From an uncultured Prevotellaceae bacterium (GTDB taxonomy: Bacteria > Bacteroidota > Bacteroidia > Bacteroidales > Muribaculaceae): a DNA stretch of 12,574 bases. Where the stretch lies: the NCBI GenBank assembly GCA_937892085.1, contig CALAVD010000001.1, positions 1 through 12,574 on the forward strand, given 5' to 3'. The notes beneath the pieces were generated by a model. It worked only from the letters and a program-made list of their open reading frames with translations, was not told the origin of the DNA and ran no database searches. The translations under genes were made by a program, and so were the position numbers. The stretch's first letter is position 1, and every line of letters begins with the position of its first letter. This document shows, one piece after another, positions 6,314 to 12,574 of the stretch.

Positions 6314-9300
6314 ATGAAGAAATTTATACTTTTAATGGCAGCAGCCGTGGTGGCTGGATTCTCTTTGCAGGCAAAGACTGCCGATGAGTTCCGCATTTAT
6401 TTGAACCCAGGTCACGGCAGCTACGGCGCCAACGACCGCCCCATGAAGACCATAGGTCACCCCAACACCGGCGTTCTCAATGCCGAGGGTACTACTTGGC
6501 TTGACACCGACACCTTAGGATTCTATGAGGGACGTGGCACTCTGCCCCGCGCCTTTGGTATTGGCGAATATCTGAAATTGGTAGGTGTGAATAGCGAGAA
6601 TATCGTTTACTCGCGCACCGCCAACGGCCCCTGGCCCTACACTACTCCCAACAGCGAGTATGACCCCGACGCCATCTACAACAAGAACCTCGCCGACATC
6701 TGCGAGGAGGTGGAGGAAGGCAACTTCGATATGTTCATCTCGTCGCACTCTAACGCGGCTACCGATGGAACTACCACCAACTATCCGTTGTTCCTCTATC
6801 GCGGCTACGACACAGGCAATACCGGTAGTGCTGGCTATAACGGCCCCGGTGTAGCAGGCAGCGACGACATGGCACGCACCGTGTGGCCCTTCCACTACAT
6901 GGGCGACATCGAGCCTCAGAGCCACTATAGCGTGACCAACATGAACGTGCGCGGTGACATCAACTTCTACGGAAGCTACAGCACCTCGACACGTCTCAAC
7001 GGCAACCAGTACAGCGGCTACCTGGGCGTGCTCAAGCACGGCGTTCCAGGCTATCTGCTCGAAGGTTTCTTCCACACCTATCAGCCATCGCGCCACCGCG
7101 CCCTTAACTTCGACTACGACCGTCTTGAGGGTATTCGCGAGGCTCGCGGTGTAGCCACCTACTGGGGCTTCAACCTCACCGGCAAGGGCGAGATAGCAGG
7201 TACCGTTAAGGATTTGCACGAGAAAATCGTCAACAATCTCTACAACTACGCTTACGGCAGCGACGACCAGTGGTTGCCTATCAACGGCGCACAAGTTGTT
7301 CTCAAGAAAAACGGCACCGAGGTTGCAACCTATAATGTTGACAACGAGTGGAACGGCTTCTTCGCGTTCTTCAACCTTGAGCCTGGCGACTACACCGTTG
7401 AGGCTACCGCCGAGGGCTACAAGCTGCTCGACGAGCCCGTGGCAGCTACCGTTACTGCCAACAACACTTGCTACTCCTTCGTGAAACTCGAGAGCGAGAA
7501 CTACGTTCCCGAGGAGGAAGTGTTTGAGAACTATCCCGATCCTGCACAGCCTGGTTACCTGAAACTCCCCGGTGAGTTTGTCTTCACTCAGGATGAGGGT
7601 ACTACCTACACCGAGAACATGGTGGGCACTATGGCTCAGGCTCTGCAATATGGCGACTCTACCATCGTCCTCACTCACGAGGGCACAATGGCTCACCTCT
7701 ACATCGTTGACAACAACACCAAGCAGATGGTTAAGGAGCTGAGCACTACCGGTCTCTTCACTATGGAGGGCAACCCAGGCTTCTACAACCAAATCGGTTC
7801 GATTGCCCTTAGTGCCGACCGCAAGCTCGTGGGTGTTACCGCCGTGCGCAACTCTTATGACAACAGCAACGTGCCCAGTGGCTACCAGCGTGGTACTATG
7901 CACGCCTACTACTGGGAGGACTTCGATGCCGACCCAACCGACTGGTTCTCGTCGCAGTACACCAGCAACTGGTATAACTCCGACATGGGTCTGGGATTGG
8001 CAGTTAGTGGTCCCATCAAGGAGTGCATCGTGTGCGTTCCCGGTCCCACCAGCGGCTCAACACGCGGCATCCGTCCCGCATTCTTCGTAGTTAACAATGG
8101 CAGCCTCGTGAGCACCTCACGTGCCAACGCACAAGGCACCCTCACCATGGCTAAGTTTGGTGATCCTCTGGCTTACGAAGGCAACATCGACAACTATCCC
8201 GTTGAGAACTTCGGCCGCATCAAGGTGGCTGTATCGCCATTCAACGACAATGCATTCATCATTGGCGGCTCTAAGAGCAATGAGCTATATGAGTTTATAG
8301 TTAGCACCGACGGCGCAGTGCCCGCAAGCTACAACGTGTTCAATGCCGATGCCGAGCTGCTTGGCAACGGCATGCAAATCTTCAAGTATGCTGGTCACAA
8401 ACTCCTTGTTGCTCCTTACGGAACCAATAACGACGTGAAGGGTATCAAGATTTATGACATCACCAACGGTCTTGCCAGCGCTACGCTTATCAACACTGTC
8501 AACACCGACATCAACGTGGCAAAGGCTATCACCGCTAATACCGCCGACTTCGCTTGGGCTGGCGCTACCGTTAATGAGGAGGACATCCACGCCTATCTCG
8601 TGGGCAGCGACGACAATGTAGTGAAATTTGCTACCGACGGCGTTGATCAGCCTAAGGTTAAGGGTATCTTCGCCTACGACCTGCGCTACAACCGCGAAGG
8701 CGACAGCTACACCTTCACCTTCAAGGCTAATGACGATGCCAAGGAGGCCTATATCACCTTCCGCGACATCAACACCAATGAGGAACTCGCCACAATGCCA
8801 ATTCCTAATGTGGTACACGGTGCCAACGAAATCACTATCCCCGTTGCCGATCTCCCATCGGTTCCCGAGGGAGAAGAGGGTTGCGTGAAGATGAACTGGG
8901 AAATCACCCTCGTGGGTGAGCCCATCTCTCGCATCGACCTGCTCAACACTCCTGATGATTGGCACAGCACTACTTCGCTCTTCAGCACTGTTGACAACTA
9001 TCCCGAGAGCGACTACTTCGGACGCATCTACGTCAACGAGCGTGCCGGACAACCCAACGAGAACAACGGTCTGTGGATCTACGACCAGGATTGGAACAAG
9101 GTTAACAGCACCGTGCTGCGTGGCGGTCTCGACCTGCGCTCGCCTTACCGCGTGGCTGTAGCCCCCGACGGATATGTATTCCTTGCCGACTGGAGCGATC
9201 CGGGGTCGGGTGTATATGTAATTGACCCTGCTAACCCCGAGGGCGAGTTCACTCAGTTCTTTGAGGGAACACGTCAGAGCGACGGTCTCTTCGTCAACGG

Positions 9301-10159
9301 TGACTACTTCACTGGTAGCTCTTCTACAGGCATCGGCTTCGTGGGAACTGGCGCCGACACTAAGATGTTTGCTCACCTTGAGGATAAGGGAGAGGCAATC
9401 TATCTCTACAACGTGGGACAACCCGACGGCACTATCGCCCACTCTTGGGGCACTCAGCCCATCGCTACCGGCGTATCCATGGCAAACGGCAACGTGAGCA
9501 TCTGCGAGGATCCCACTACTGGTGGTGTTTGGATTTCACAGGTTCGTGGTGCCGGCAACAACAATACAGGCACCCCATCGTTCAAGTATCTTGATCCTAA
9601 TGGCAACGTAACCTTCAACTCTGGCGACCTGCTCGACCTCAGCGGCTCGCTCGGTGCCGGTCTGGCAGTAAGCCCCGACGGCAAGGAGCTGGTTCTCAAC
9701 AACGGCGAGGGTAAACTTGAGTTCTTCAACATTGAGTGGAATTTGGACACTTACACTCCTGTTCTCACCTCTAAGGGTTACACCTACACCGCAAGCGTGC
9801 GTCGCACCAACGGCACCGGCCACACCAACTATATCTATCAGATTCACTACGACTGGGGAGGCAACCTCATCTGCTCGGGTGACCAAATGGGTGTATATTC
9901 GATGCCTACCGAGAACAACCGTCACACTACTCCCGCTAAGAAGGCTTACGTTGTAACGACAGGCGAGGAGCCACAGGGACTTACTGGCGACGTGAACGGC
10001 GACGGCTATGTTACAAGTGTTGATGTAACTGTACTCTACAACTACATCCTCAATGGTGACGACAGCGATATGGTCAACGGCGACCAGAACGGTGACGGAG
10101 AAATCACCACCAACGATGTGACTGTAGTTTATAACATCCTACTCGGCAACAACGAATAA
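6314..10159 (+). CDS. Secreted multidomain N-acetylmuramoyl-L-alanine amidase-like protein with dockerin
   Basis: A 1281-residue secreted protein. A signal peptide (residues 1-20, ending SLQA) is followed by an Amidase_3-type zinc amidase domain (about 25-285). NPGHGSYG supplies the His34 ligand, YEGRG a Glu (about 72), ISSHSNA His145 and YLLEGFF the catalytic Glu250; this fold cleaves the bond between N-acetylmuramic acid and L-alanine in peptidoglycan. The domain is larger than usual and carries an insertion around residues 150-235. Then come a carboxypeptidase-regulatory-like beta-sandwich (about 293-393, with NLEPGDYTVEATAEGY), a propeller-like region (about 415-780), a beta-sandwich (about 785-875), a second propeller-like region (about 890-1215) and a type I dockerin (1225-1281) with two calcium loops, DVNGDGYVTSVD and DQNGDGEITTND. 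It lies 15 bp after the propeller gene and is closed by a strong terminator. All key amidase residues seem present, so it is probably active; its target (own wall or other bacteria) is not shown. Confidence 0.9.
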   Translation: MKKFILLMAAAVVAGFSLQAKTADEFRIYLNPGHGSYGANDRPMKTIGHPNTGVLNAEGTTWLDTDTLGFYEGRGTLPRAFGIGEYLKLVGVNSENIVYSRTANGPWPYTTPNSEYDPDAIYNKNLADICEEVEEGNFDMFISSHSNAATDGTTTNYPLFLYRGYDTGNTGSAGYNGPGVAGSDDMARTVWPFHYMGDIEPQSHYSVTNMNVRGDINFYGSYSTSTRLNGNQYSGYLGVLKHGVPGYLLEGFFHTYQPSRHRALNFDYDRLEGIREARGVATYWGFNLTGKGEIAGTVKDLHEKIVNNLYNYAYGSDDQWLPINGAQVVLKKNGTEVATYNVDNEWNGFFAFFNLEPGDYTVEATAEGYKLLDEPVAATVTANNTCYSFVKLESENYVPEEEVFENYPDPAQPGYLKLPGEFVFTQDEGTTYTENMVGTMAQALQYGDSTIVLTHEGTMAHLYIVDNNTKQMVKELSTTGLFTMEGNPGFYNQIGSIALSADRKLVGVTAVRNSYDNSNVPSGYQRGTMHAYYWEDFDADPTDWFSSQYTSNWYNSDMGLGLAVSGPIKECIVCVPGPTSGSTRGIRPAFFVVNNGSLVSTSRANAQGTLTMAKFGDPLAYEGNIDNYPVENFGRIKVAVSPFNDNAFIIGGSKSNELYEFIVSTDGAVPASYNVFNADAELLGNGMQIFKYAGHKLLVAPYGTNNDVKGIKIYDITNGLASATLINTVNTDINVAKAITANTADFAWAGATVNEEDIHAYLVGSDDNVVKFATDGVDQPKVKGIFAYDLRYNREGDSYTFTFKANDDAKEAYITFRDINTNEELATMPIPNVVHGANEITIPVADLPSVPEGEEGCVKMNWEITLVGEPISRIDLLNTPDDWHSTTSLFSTVDNYPESDYFGRIYVNERAGQPNENNGLWIYDQDWNKVNSTVLRGGLDLRSPYRVAVAPDGYVFLADWSDPGSGVYVIDPANPEGEFTQFFEGTRQSDGLFVNGDYFTGSSSTGIGFVGTGADTKMFAHLEDKGEAIYLYNVGQPDGTIAHSWGTQPIATGVSMANGNVSICEDPTTGGVWISQVRGAGNNNTGTPSFKYLDPNGNVTFNSGDLLDLSGSLGAGLAVSPDGKELVLNNGEGKLEFFNIEWNLDTYTPVLTSKGYTYTASVRRTNGTGHTNYIYQIHYDWGGNLICSGDQMGVYSMPTENNRHTTPAKKAYVVTTGEEPQGLTGDVNGDGYVTSVDVTVLYNYILNGDDSDMVNGDQNGDGEITTNDVTVVYNILLGNNE

Positions 10160-10182
10160 CAATAATTGAAATTGCTGAATAT

Positions 10183-10220
10183 AAAAAGATGCTGTGCAAC
10201 GGTTGCACAGCATCTTTTTT
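10183..10220. terminator. Strong intrinsic terminator after the amidase-dockerin gene
   Basis: GATGCTGTGCAA (10188-10199) and TTGCACAGCATC (10203-10214) form a perfect 12-bp stem with a CGG loop, followed by six T (10215-10220) and preceded by five A. It ends the two-gene operon and is symmetrical enough to stop minus-strand transcripts from 10323 as well. Confidence 0.9.
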
Positions 10221-10322
10221 ACGTCTAATAATGAGAAGACTTCAGAGGGGATTATTCGGTACAAATCAATGCGTTTCAATTAGTCAAATTAGTGTGCTTA
10301 TATATTCTTAAAGCGGACATAA

Positions 10323-10874
10323 TCAATAATCCATCCCCAGCAGTTTATAGGCACGGCCGAAAAGCAACTTTTGCATCTTGCTCAACCCGTCTCCACCGGG
10401 TTCCGCATTATGCCCACGGCTTGAGACCGAGCGGCCGTCGGCAAGTCGCGCACTGAACGACCACGCATAGCCGTCAAGGGGCTGCATTTCGGGCTCATAG
10501 CTCACACCGTAGTCAAGCATCTTCTCCTCCTCAATTATCGCCAAAGCCTCCTTCAGAAGCTGGTCGCCATCGTCGAGGACAAACTCTTTCTCTTCGGTGG
10601 TGGTACCCCTTACCGCAAACACCACCTTGCCGTTCTTGCGCTCCAAGCGCACCTCAGCCACAGGCTGCATCATCATCCCCTGGTATTGATACTCCACCAT
10701 GTCGAGACCACACTGCCGGCTTTTTGCATTCATGTTTTTACCGTTTTTCTTGTTAGTGATGGTTTTCTCTTTTTTTGTGGTGTTGCGACGCTTTTTCACC
10801 TTTGCGTCAACCGTGAATGTGCCGCCCACCATCGCCAGCACAATCACTAAAATGGTAATCTTAAAAATCTTCAT
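10323..10874 (-). CDS. Small secreted protein of unknown function with lysine-rich linker
   Basis: A 183-residue protein with a signal peptide (residues 1-24: MKIFK, a hydrophobic core, then TVDA). No lipobox cysteine follows, so it is likely periplasmic or secreted. Residues 25-48 form a very basic linker (KVKKRR, KKEK, NKKNGKN). The folded part (about 55-183) has alternating strands, including AEVRLERKNGKVVFAVRG (73-90), a helix (residues 104-120) and YAWSFSARLADGRS (136-149), then RGHNAEPGG and a terminal helix; this looks like a small alpha/beta domain. I do not recognise the family and see no catalytic motif. It has its own good promoter and is transcribed convergently with the amidase operon and divergently from the ATPase gene at 11161. 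Confidence 0.8.
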   Translation of the reverse strand: MKIFKITILVIVLAMVGGTFTVDAKVKKRRNTTKKEKTITNKKNGKNMNAKSRQCGLDMVEYQYQGMMMQPVAEVRLERKNGKVVFAVRGTTTEEKEFVLDDGDQLLKEALAIIEEEKMLDYGVSYEPEMQPLDGYAWSFSARLADGRSVSSRGHNAEPGGDGLSKMQKLLFGRAYKLLGMDY

Positions 10875-10912
10875 AATCAGTCATGTTAAAATGGGAGAAA
10901 CAATTACAGTTG

Positions 10913-10943
10913 CAAATATAACACCTTTTTTCTAAAATCCAAA
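10913..10943 (-). promoter_or_regulatory. Promoter of the small secreted protein gene (TTTG-N19-TATATTTG)
   Basis: On the minus strand TTTG (10943-10940) and TATATTTG (10920-10913) are 19 bp apart, an excellent match to the Bacteroidetes -33/-7 consensus. The start would lie near 10906, about 30 nt before the ATG at 10874. Confidence 0.8.
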
Positions 10944-11027
10944 ACGCATAACTTTCACGCTTTGTGGCACAACTAATTCCTAACACATCAAGTAGGTTTT
11001 TTAATCAGCTAATTAACAACTGAATAA

Positions 11028-11107
11028 CATTTTTAAGGACGTAAAAGTGCGCCAAATCACATTTTTAAGGACATAAAAGTGCGCCAAATCTCATTTTTAA
11101 GGACGTA
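11028..11107 (+). repeat. 32-bp direct repeats (2.5 copies) before the ATPase promoter
   Basis: Units at 11028-11059 and 11060-11091 are nearly identical: each begins CATTTTTAAGGAC and contains TAAAAGTGCGCCAAATC. A third partial copy (11092-11107) keeps the first 16 bases. The array ends 2 bp before the -33 element of the ATPase promoter, so it could be an operator for several copies of a regulator. The spacing, about three helical turns, fits binding on one face of the DNA. It is too short and has no spacers, so it is not a CRISPR array. Confidence 0.85.
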
Positions 11108-11109
11108 TT

Positions 11110-11141
11110 TTTGTGTAACTGAAATCTTTTTCCTACTTTTG
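11110..11141 (+). promoter_or_regulatory. Promoter of the ATPase gene (TTTG-N20-TACTTTTG)
   Basis: TTTG at 11110-11113 and TACTTTTG at 11134-11141 with a 20-bp spacer match the Bacteroidetes consensus. The start near 11148 leaves a very short leader of about 12 nt before the ATG at 11161. Confidence 0.8.
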
Positions 11142-11160
11142 CGGCAAAAATGACGGAGAT

Positions 11161-12450
11161 ATGTATCGCAAAGCAATAGAAGAACTGAAGCTGTGGAAAT
11201 CTCGCAAAAATCGCAAGCCATTAATATTGCGAGGTGCTCGGCAGGTAGGAAAAACCTGGCTCATGCAGGAGTTTGCCGCCACTTGTTATAAGAGCCACGT
11301 GTATATCAACTTTGAAGACGATGAGATACTACAGCATGTGTTTGAGCACGATTTCGACATCAACCGCATCATCGAGTCAATAGAGTTGCGTTTTGCTGTT
11401 TCGATTGACAGCGACACTCTAATTATATTTGACGAAATACAATCGGCACGTCGTGGAGTCACGTCATTGAAATACTTCTATGAAAAAGCTCCACAGTTGC
11501 ACATTATTGTTGCCGACTCAATGTTAGGGCTGTCATCAACCGAGAGCATTCCTGTGGGGAAAGTAGATTATCTGAATCTCTATCCCATGACTTTTGAAGA
11601 GTTCTTGATGGCTATTGGCAAAGAGAGAATTGCTGAGACGATAAATAATCGTAACTGGGCTACGCTGCACGCTGTTAGGGATTTGCTGGTTAACGACCTT
11701 AAAACCTATTACTACGTGGGCGGTATGCCCGAGGCGGTGAAGTCGTTTGTCGAGAATCATGACTATGATGAAGTGCGACGCATCCAAAACAACATTCTTG
11801 TGTCCTATGACAGTAATTTTGCTAAACATGCTCCTATTGATGTAGTGCCTCGCATACGCATGGTGTGGAACTCACTGCCATCGCAATTATCACACGAGAA
11901 CAAGAAATTCATCTACGGAGCAGTGAAGCATGGCAGCCGGGCAAAAGATTTTGAAGTGGCGCTGCAATGGTTAGTCGATTCGGGACTGGTAATTAAGGTG
12001 AATCGTGTGAAGGCTTGCGGGGTGCCTCTTAACGCTTTTGAAGACATGGGGGCTTTTAAATTGTTTGCTCTCGATGTGGGATTGCTGGCAGCTATGAATA
12101 AAGTGCGCCCCGAAACATTGGTTGTGGGAAATGAACTTCTAACGACCTACAAAGGTGCCCTGACAGAGCAATTTGTAGCACAACATCTTGTCACATTTGT
12201 TGATTTCCTGTTCTATTGGTCGGCCGACAACTCGCGTGGAGAAATTGACTTCCTGGTGCAAACCGGCGACAAGATTATTCCCATTGAAGTTAAAGCCGAG
12301 GAAAACCTTAAGTCAAGAAGCCTGAGAACTTTTGTGGAACGGCAGCCCAATCTACATGGCTTAAGGCTCTCTATGAGCAACTACCGCCAGCAAGAATGGA
12401 TGGACAACCTGCCACTCTACGCCATCAACGCGCTGAAAACTCTTTTTTAA
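11161..12450 (+). CDS. AAA_14/DUF4143 family ATPase
   Basis: A 429-residue protein of the widespread AAA_14 plus DUF4143 architecture, whose cellular role is not established. The N-terminal ATPase domain has Walker A GARQVGKT (residues 25-32) and Walker B TLIIFDEIQ (86-94). The segment after the next strand reads IVADSMLG (116-123), where the family usually has a Gly-Ser pair, so one residue of that motif is changed. A winged-helix-like segment lies around residues 240-285. The C-terminal DUF4143 part ends in a PD-(D/E)XK nuclease-like motif: Glu336, YWSAD..RGEIDFLV (Glu361, Asp363) and PIEVK (Glu376, Lys378). Such genes are common, multicopy and apparently mobile by recombination in Bacteroidales. 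It is cytoplasmic and transcribed alone. The ATG at 11161 fits the promoter and the family's usual N-terminus. Substrate and partner are unknown. Confidence 0.93.
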   Translation: MYRKAIEELKLWKSRKNRKPLILRGARQVGKTWLMQEFAATCYKSHVYINFEDDEILQHVFEHDFDINRIIESIELRFAVSIDSDTLIIFDEIQSARRGVTSLKYFYEKAPQLHIIVADSMLGLSSTESIPVGKVDYLNLYPMTFEEFLMAIGKERIAETINNRNWATLHAVRDLLVNDLKTYYYVGGMPEAVKSFVENHDYDEVRRIQNNILVSYDSNFAKHAPIDVVPRIRMVWNSLPSQLSHENKKFIYGAVKHGSRAKDFEVALQWLVDSGLVIKVNRVKACGVPLNAFEDMGAFKLFALDVGLLAAMNKVRPETLVVGNELLTTYKGALTEQFVAQHLVTFVDFLFYWSADNSRGEIDFLVQTGDKIIPIEVKAEENLKSRSLRTFVERQPNLHGLRLSMSNYRQQEWMDNLPLYAINALKTLF

Positions 12451-12490
12451 AAAATACATCTTGTTTGCATTATAGTTCAAAAGTTTTTTA

Positions 12491-12498
12491 TAACTTTG
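12491..12498 (+). promoter_or_regulatory. Possible promoter for a gene beyond the right edge
   Basis: TAACTTTG matches the -7 consensus TAnnTTTG; the nearest TTTG upstream (12464-12467) is 23 bp away, slightly too far. The last 124 bp of the window contain no other feature that I can support and no clear terminator for the ATPase gene. Confidence 0.4.
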
Positions 12499-12574
12499 TG
12501 ACCTAAGTACATGACAAAAAATTAAGGGGACTTCTATAAATTAAATATTTGGTAGTCAGGGAAATAATTCGTAA

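Noticed and set aside
6515..7903. Long minus-strand open frame (462 residues) antisense to the amidase gene
   Set aside because: It is a shadow of GC-rich codon use in the amidase-dockerin gene. The plus-strand frame has clear domains; this one is low-complexity Val/Ala-rich with no motif.
8285..9442. Minus-strand open frame (385 residues) antisense to the same gene
   Set aside because: Same reason: no recognisable domain, no promoter, and fully contained in a well-supported coding sequence.
11028..11107. Short direct repeats considered as a CRISPR array
   Set aside because: The units are directly adjacent without unique spacers and there are no cas genes, so they are tandem repeats.

Overview
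The window looks like a chromosomal segment of a gut-type Bacteroidales bacterium (Bacteroides, Prevotella or Muribaculaceae-like). The reasons are: a class III fructose-1,6-bisphosphatase of the Firmicutes/Bacteroidetes type; several promoters with the Bacteroidetes TTTG-N19/20-TAnnTTTG pattern; mostly AT-rich start regions without Shine-Dalgarno sites; a very large secreted protein ending in a dockerin; and an AAA_14/DUF4143 ATPase. The exact genus cannot be read from the sequence.

Layout. Positions 1-2468 (minus strand) hold a tight three-gene operon, visibly more AT-rich than the rest. Its genes are a four-helix membrane protein with a large, probably periplasmic, helical region; a P-loop GTPase-like protein with GPTSCGKT, EAPG and NKID motifs; and a third protein that runs off the left edge. 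Positions 2537-2892, just upstream on the same strand, contain no convincing gene but form a dense set of inverted repeats. They have a TACCTTTG promoter box at one end and a U-tract terminator hairpin at the other, so this is a candidate structured RNA of about 350 nt or an attenuated leader of the operon. Positions 3108-5114 hold fbp (minus), with a hairpin terminator downstream and its own promoter.

Positions 5402-10159 (plus) hold two secreted-protein genes 15 bp apart. The first encodes a small PD40/WD40-like beta-propeller. The second encodes a 1281-residue protein with an N-acetylmuramoyl-L-alanine amidase domain, a carboxypeptidase-regulatory-like domain, two propeller-like regions and a C-terminal dockerin. 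A near-perfect terminator closes this pair. Next come a small secreted lysine-rich protein of unknown function (10323-10874, minus) and an AAA_14/DUF4143 ATPase (11161-12450, plus). The ATPase promoter is preceded by 2.5 copies of a 32-bp direct repeat.

The part most likely to be new is the left end: the RNA-like locus plus the membrane protein/GTPase/third-protein operon. It resembles in general design the NTPase-centred conflict (defence) cassettes of bacteria. That role is inferred from architecture and composition and is not shown by the sequence.
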